A stretch of DNA of 7,991 nt, from positions 1-7,991 of the forward strand of contig LCLH01000040.1 of the NCBI GenBank assembly GCA_001001925.1, read 5' to 3'. The position numbers and the translations under genes are program-made. Shown one piece after another: positions 4,903-7,991 of this stretch. The notes under the pieces are model-generated. The model made no database searches. It was not told the origin of the DNA and saw only the letters and a list, made by a program, of their open reading frames with translations. The stretch is from Candidatus Magasanikbacteria bacterium GW2011_GWC2_45_8 (GTDB lineage: Bacteria > Patescibacteriota > Patescibacteriia > Magasanikbacterales > UBA10146). Position 1 is the first letter of the stretch, and every line of letters begins with the position of its first letter.

Positions 4903-5577
4903 ATGGTTTCTTTCAAAGGGAAATTACTTTCACAAGAGGATAGAATAGGAGACGTATTGCGCGCGTATCGTAAGCGGCGCGGTTTTTCTATCAAGGATAT
5001 CGCGTTTCGGCTTGGGCTTGCGCCCCATTTCATTGATTGTTTAGAATCTTGCAAATATCATAAATTACCCGGTGAGGTGTACGCAAAAAATTTTGTAAGA
5101 CGATATGCTCGGTTGGTTGGGATCAATGAACAAGAAGCTTGTGAACAATATACCAAAGAACGCCCCTTGCGCCAGACAGACAAAAAAGTGCGTCAAAGTT
5201 TGAGAAAGCGTTTAGCCACATGGTGGCATCCTGCGCTTTTGACACGCTTGGCAGGTATTGCGGTTCTGATTATAGTAGTTGGTTATGTGGGGTTGCAGGC
5301 ACGGAACATTTTTTCTGCGCCGCCATTAGCAATAGATAGTCCATCAGACGGCATGGTAAGCAAAGTTGCAATCGTGCAAATGTTTGGTCATTCGTTACCG
5401 GAAACAAAAATTCAGATAAATGGCAGAGAAATCATAACAGGTACGAGTGGCGATTTTGTTGAATTTCTTGATTTGGCTCCCGGTATGAATACATTTACTA
5501 TCGTCGCCATAAAAAAGCACGGAAGTGAGTGTAGTTCCAACATCCGGAGTCAGTCTGCATTGATCTTGTTTTCTTAA
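4903..5577 (+). CDS. RodZ-like helix-turn-helix membrane protein with Ig-like extracellular domain
   Basis: The protein has 224 residues. Residues about 14-83 match the HTH_25 domain of RodZ-type proteins (pattern LRAYRKRRGFSIKDIA, then YAKNFVRRYARLVGI). A basic stretch at about 94-105 precedes one membrane segment at about 113-133, so the HTH is cytoplasmic. The outer part, 140-210, starts PLAIDSPSDG and resembles a small Ig-like/glucodextranase-B-type beta domain. RodZ links MreB to the envelope, but no mreB is visible here, so a shape role is inferred only. The gene starts 5 nt after ftsK, without a Shine-Dalgarno, which suggests translational coupling or leaderless-style initiation. The cysteine- and serine-rich end (about 206-224) looks less conserved than the rest. 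No frameshift is demonstrable. Confidence 0.75.
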   Translation: MVSFKGKLLSQEDRIGDVLRAYRKRRGFSIKDIAFRLGLAPHFIDCLESCKYHKLPGEVYAKNFVRRYARLVGINEQEACEQYTKERPLRQTDKKVRQSLRKRLATWWHPALLTRLAGIAVLIIVVGYVGLQARNIFSAPPLAIDSPSDGMVSKVAIVQMFGHSLPETKIQINGREIITGTSGDFVEFLDLAPGMNTFTIVAIKKHGSECSSNIRSQSALILFS

Positions 5578-5619
5578 TTATTAAAAGGGGAGAAGTTAGA
5601 AACCTCTTCTTAATGTATC

Positions 5620-5625
5620 TAAAAT
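5620..5625 (+). promoter_or_regulatory. Possible -10 element just before recA
   Basis: TAAAAT lies 7 nt before the recA ATG. With the weak TTAGAA at 5596-5601 (18-bp spacer) it would start a nearly leaderless recA mRNA, which fits the missing Shine-Dalgarno. The -35 match is poor, so read-through from ftsK remains an alternative. No LexA-type box was recognised. Confidence 0.25.
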
Positions 5626-5632
5626 AAATTCT

Positions 5633-6718
5633 ATGGCAAAAGGATCGTCGGTTCAGAGTGAGAAAAATAAGGCAGTAGAAGAGGCTATCAGTCAGATAAA
5701 AGAGCGGTTTGGAGATGGCTCAATTATGCGCCTTGGTGAGGCAAAGAGAATGCAGGTGGAAGCGGTTCCAACAGGTTGTGTTTCTCTTGACTTGGCGCTT
5801 GGAGTTGGAGGTGTGCCAAGAGGACGCGTGATTGAAGTTTTTGGTCCAGAGGCGTCCGGAAAGACAACTCTTACATTACATGTGATTGCGGAATTGCAAA
5901 AGGTGGGCGGCGTGGCGGCTTTTGTGGACGCGGAACATGCTCTTGATCCGGATTACGCGCAAAAAATAGGCGTTCGAACAAAAGAGCTTTTGATTTCTCA
6001 ACCGGATACAGGAGAACAGGCTCTTGAAATTGTGGAAACATTGGTGCGATCCAACGCAATCGATGTGATTGTGGTGGATTCGGTGGCGGCTTTGGTGCCA
6101 AAAAATGAAATTGAAGGAGATATGGGGCAACAGCATATGGGTTTGCAAGCTCGTCTCATGAGTCAGGCACTCCGCAAACTCACCGGCATCATCAGTAAAA
6201 CAAAAACCGTGTTGATTTTTATCAATCAAACACGTTTCAAGATTGGCGTGGTGTTTGGCAATCCAGAGACCACCACTGGTGGAACCGCATTGAAATTTTA
6301 TTCTTCAATGCGCATAGAAGTGCGCCGCGCCGCGCAAATTAAGTTGGCGGAAAAAATTATTGGCAACAGGGTTAAGGTGAAAGTGGTAAAAAACAAAGTG
6401 GCGGCGCCGTTCCGCACTTGTGAATTTGATATTATGTACAATGAAGGCATTTCTGTATCGGGGGATATTTTGGATGTTGGTGTGGCAGAGCAAATTATCA
6501 ATAAAAGTGGCAATAGCTACGCGTATGGAGAGATAAAATTGGGTGTTGGCCGTGAGACTGCAAAAATGTTTTTGAGAGAGCATCCGGAATTGGTTCAAGA
6601 AGTGCGTGAAAGAATTTTTGAAGAGGTGCGCAAGAAAGAAAATCCGGAAATATTGGAGGCAAGCGGAGCGAGTAAAAACGCGGATGAGGAAGTCCCGCCG
6701 CTTGAAGAGGAGGAATAG
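5633..6718 (+). CDS. recA: Recombinase RecA
   Basis: This 361-residue protein polymerises on single-stranded DNA, drives homologous strand exchange and activates SOS-type autocleavage where that exists. The family signature is continuous: GSIMRLGE at 29-36, Walker A GPEASGKTT at 71-79, catalytic Glu101 after FVDA, and Walker B VIVVDS at 145-150. Loop L1 is at about 156-176 and loop L2 at about 198-218, with INQ at 197-199 and FGNPETTTGG at 208-217. The C-terminal domain is followed by the usual short acidic tail ending in a Glu run. Length is normal. The chosen ATG gives the standard N terminus. A gap of 55 nt separates it from the previous gene. AGGGGAG in that gap lies about 40 nt upstream of the start, too far for a ribosome site. 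No recX follows. Confidence 0.98.
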   Translation: MAKGSSVQSEKNKAVEEAISQIKERFGDGSIMRLGEAKRMQVEAVPTGCVSLDLALGVGGVPRGRVIEVFGPEASGKTTLTLHVIAELQKVGGVAAFVDAEHALDPDYAQKIGVRTKELLISQPDTGEQALEIVETLVRSNAIDVIVVDSVAALVPKNEIEGDMGQQHMGLQARLMSQALRKLTGIISKTKTVLIFINQTRFKIGVVFGNPETTTGGTALKFYSSMRIEVRRAAQIKLAEKIIGNRVKVKVVKNKVAAPFRTCEFDIMYNEGISVSGDILDVGVAEQIINKSGNSYAYGEIKLGVGRETAKMFLREHPELVQEVRERIFEEVRKKENPEILEASGASKNADEEVPPLEEEE

Positions 6719-6726
6719 AAAAATTA

Positions 6727-6795
6727 AAAAAGAGGGCGTTCTCTTGAGTGGCATAGCTTACACTGCACAGCCGCGAAAGAGAACGCCCTCTTTTT
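6727..6795. terminator. Bidirectional terminator between convergent recA and efp
   Basis: Arms 6727-6745 and 6777-6795 (core GAGGGCGTTCTCTT) form a perfect 19-bp stem ending in A5/T5 tracts. The position, 8 nt after recA and 13 nt after efp on the other strand, fits a shared terminator. The 31-nt loop is unusually large and contains its own complementary bits (AGTG/CACT and GGC/GCC). Confidence 0.8.
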
Positions 6796-6808
6796 ATTAA
6801 TGAAATGT

Positions 6809-7369
6809 TTAAGCTCTCTCCACGTACTGCCCTGTCTCTGTATTGACAATAATATTTTCTCCTTCCTTAATGAAAAGCGGCACGCGAATTTCAAGACCAT
6901 TTTCCAGTGTTACAGGCTTTGTCACATTGCCTCCTGCAGTGTCGCCTTTTACTCCCGGCTCTGATTGCGTAACTTTGTAGGTGATTTTACGCGGGAGCTC
7001 CATTGTAACAGGGGCGTTTTCAAAAAATACCACCATTACTTCTATACCATCTTTAAGAAATTTTTTTTTGCCTTCAAGCATTGAGCTGTTGATTTCAATT
7101 TGTTCATAAGAGCTATTATCCATGAAGGCATACATGGTGCCATCATCGTACAGATATTGCATTTTTCTGCGTTCCACCTGTACCAAATCAATGGTTTCAT
7201 TGGACTTGAATGTTTGTTCCATAGTCTTGTCGGTTTTCAATTGTTTGAGTCGTGTGCGGACAAACGCCGCTCCTTTGCCCGGGTTGACATGCTGAAAATC
7301 AGTAACTAAATACAATTCACCATTGAGTCGCATTACTACGTCTTTTGAGACATCGTTAATTGAGGCCAT
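6809..7369 (-). CDS. efp: Translation elongation factor P
   Basis: EF-P binds the ribosome between the P and E sites and relieves stalling at polyproline. The 186-residue length is normal. The N-terminal KOW-like domain (about 1-62) carries the tip loop PGKG at 30-33, so Lys32 corresponds to E. coli Lys34, the residue that EpmA lysylates. The two OB-like domains follow. The C-terminal signature ENGLEIRVPLFIKEGENI leads to the typical end TGQYVERA. The gene starts 11 nt after the stop of the EpmA-like gene, so the two probably share an mRNA. The ATG has no Shine-Dalgarno. Confidence 0.95.
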   Translation of the reverse strand: MASINDVSKDVVMRLNGELYLVTDFQHVNPGKGAAFVRTRLKQLKTDKTMEQTFKSNETIDLVQVERRKMQYLYDDGTMYAFMDNSSYEQIEINSSMLEGKKKFLKDGIEVMVVFFENAPVTMELPRKITYKVTQSEPGVKGDTAGGNVTKPVTLENGLEIRVPLFIKEGENIIVNTETGQYVERA

Positions 7370-7380
7370 ACAGGTAAAAC

Positions 7381-7991
7381 TTAGATAAATAAATCCGACG
7401 CGGGGAAATATATAACATCATCAATTGATGCCGCATCAGTAAATAGCATGACGAGTCGGTCGACACCAATAGAATAGCCGGCGGAAGGAGGGATGCCGGA
7501 TTTTAGTGCGTCAATAAAGTCAGTGTCTATAGTATACACGTTTTTACCCAATTGCCTACGCTTAGCTTGATCTATTTCAAACCGTTGTTGCTGTATATTT
7601 GCGTCCACTAGTTCGGAATATCCATTTCCTATTTCTATGCCGCCAATATACAATTCAAATCGTTCCGCGTAGCGCGGGTCTTCTTGCTTGGCGCGCGCAA
7701 GTGCCGCAAGTTGGATAGGATAATCATAAAGAATGAGTGGAATATCTTTTTGTAATTGCGGTTCAATGTACGTAAGAAAAATTTTAAAAAAAAGATCATC
7801 AAACTCGTCGTCGGGTGCGACGGTGAGCCCCATGGCGCGCACCGTTTCCGCCATGCGTTCCGTGGTAAGCATTTCATCCAAGTTAAGTTTTGTATATTGG
7901 TTCCACGCGTCTTTGACAGATAATTTTTTCCATGGCGCGGAAAGATTGATTTTTCTGCCCCGGTAGGTCAGCCACCCATCATAGGGAACAT
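7381..7991 (-). CDS. epmA: EpmA/GenX-like EF-P lysyl-transferase, C-terminal part, cut by the right edge
   Basis: The frame is open from the right edge and gives 202 residues up to the stop at 7381-7383. It is the C-terminal half of a class II lysyl-tRNA-synthetase-like catalytic domain. Visible features are a beginning GRKINLSAPWKKLSV, YDYPIQLAALAR, then RYAERFELYIGGIEIGNGYSEL with DANIQQQRFE, and motif 3 GYSIGVDRLVML. LysRS normally has a PxExSPLA segment and NDPxDQ; here PIQLAALA and DANIQQQRFE match EpmA/GenX/PoxA better. EpmA activates (beta-)lysine and attaches it to EF-P, and efp follows directly. Whether an anticodon-binding domain exists upstream is outside the window; its absence would confirm EpmA. 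A residual chance remains that this is a divergent LysRS. Confidence 0.78.
   Translation of the reverse strand, partial: VPYDGWLTYRGRKINLSAPWKKLSVKDAWNQYTKLNLDEMLTTERMAETVRAMGLTVAPDDEFDDLFFKIFLTYIEPQLQKDIPLILYDYPIQLAALARAKQEDPRYAERFELYIGGIEIGNGYSELVDANIQQQRFEIDQAKRRQLGKNVYTIDTDFIDALKSGIPPSAGYSIGVDRLVMLFTDAASIDDVIYFPASDLFI

Noticed and set aside
4608..5054. Minus-strand open frame across the ftsK/RodZ-like junction
   Set aside because: It is antisense to the FtsK gamma domain and the HTH domain, with low-complexity composition and no family resemblance.
6305..6754. Minus-strand open frame over the end of recA
   Set aside because: It starts inside the recA terminator hairpin and is the mirror of recA codons; Phe-rich composition is typical of an antisense shadow.
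1..7991. CRISPR array, insertion sequence or phage remnants
   Set aside because: No regularly spaced repeats, transposase, integrase or terminal inverted repeats were seen; the content is core chromosomal.

Overview
The window looks like part of a bacterial chromosome, most likely from the Candidate Phyla Radiation (Patescibacteria, Parcubacteria-like). This is an inference from the gene set and style: ftsK, a short RodZ-like helix-turn-helix gene and recA in a row; an EF-P gene paired with an EpmA/GenX-type lysyl-tRNA-synthetase paralogue; a membrane-anchored DsbA-like protein; scattered single tRNA genes; very short spacers; and almost no Shine-Dalgarno sequences. All six visible reading frames work with the standard bacterial code. 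The five stops seen for complete genes and the one for the partial EpmA gene are TAA or TAG, never TGA.

Left part (1-2174), minus strand: the 5' end of a PPDK_N-type (PEP synthase/pyruvate phosphate dikinase ATP-grasp) gene runs off the left edge, preceded by a long, highly structured leader with its own promoter and a perfect 13-bp hairpin followed by U residues. Further right come tRNA-Gly(UCC), a DsbA-like thiol oxidoreductase with its own promoter and terminator, tRNA-Pro(UGG) and tRNA-Phe(GAA). Each tRNA encodes its CCA end.

Middle (2175-2540): a divergent promoter pair fires left into tRNA-Phe and right into an apparently unannotated RNA of about 195 nt. That RNA has a strong promoter, a long bulged rod, two apical hairpins and an intrinsic terminator. 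Its size and shape resemble 6S RNA, but it may be a different or lineage-specific RNA. It is the most interesting object here.

Right-hand plus strand (2540-6718): FtsK DNA translocase, a RodZ-like HTH/transmembrane/Ig-like protein 5 nt behind it, then RecA. These serve chromosome segregation, cell envelope or shape, and recombination. A 19-bp symmetric hairpin separates recA from the convergent unit.

Right edge (6809-7991), minus strand: EF-P is preceded 11 nt upstream by the C-terminal part of an EpmA-like EF-P lysyl-transferase. Enzyme and substrate thus appear to share one transcription unit.
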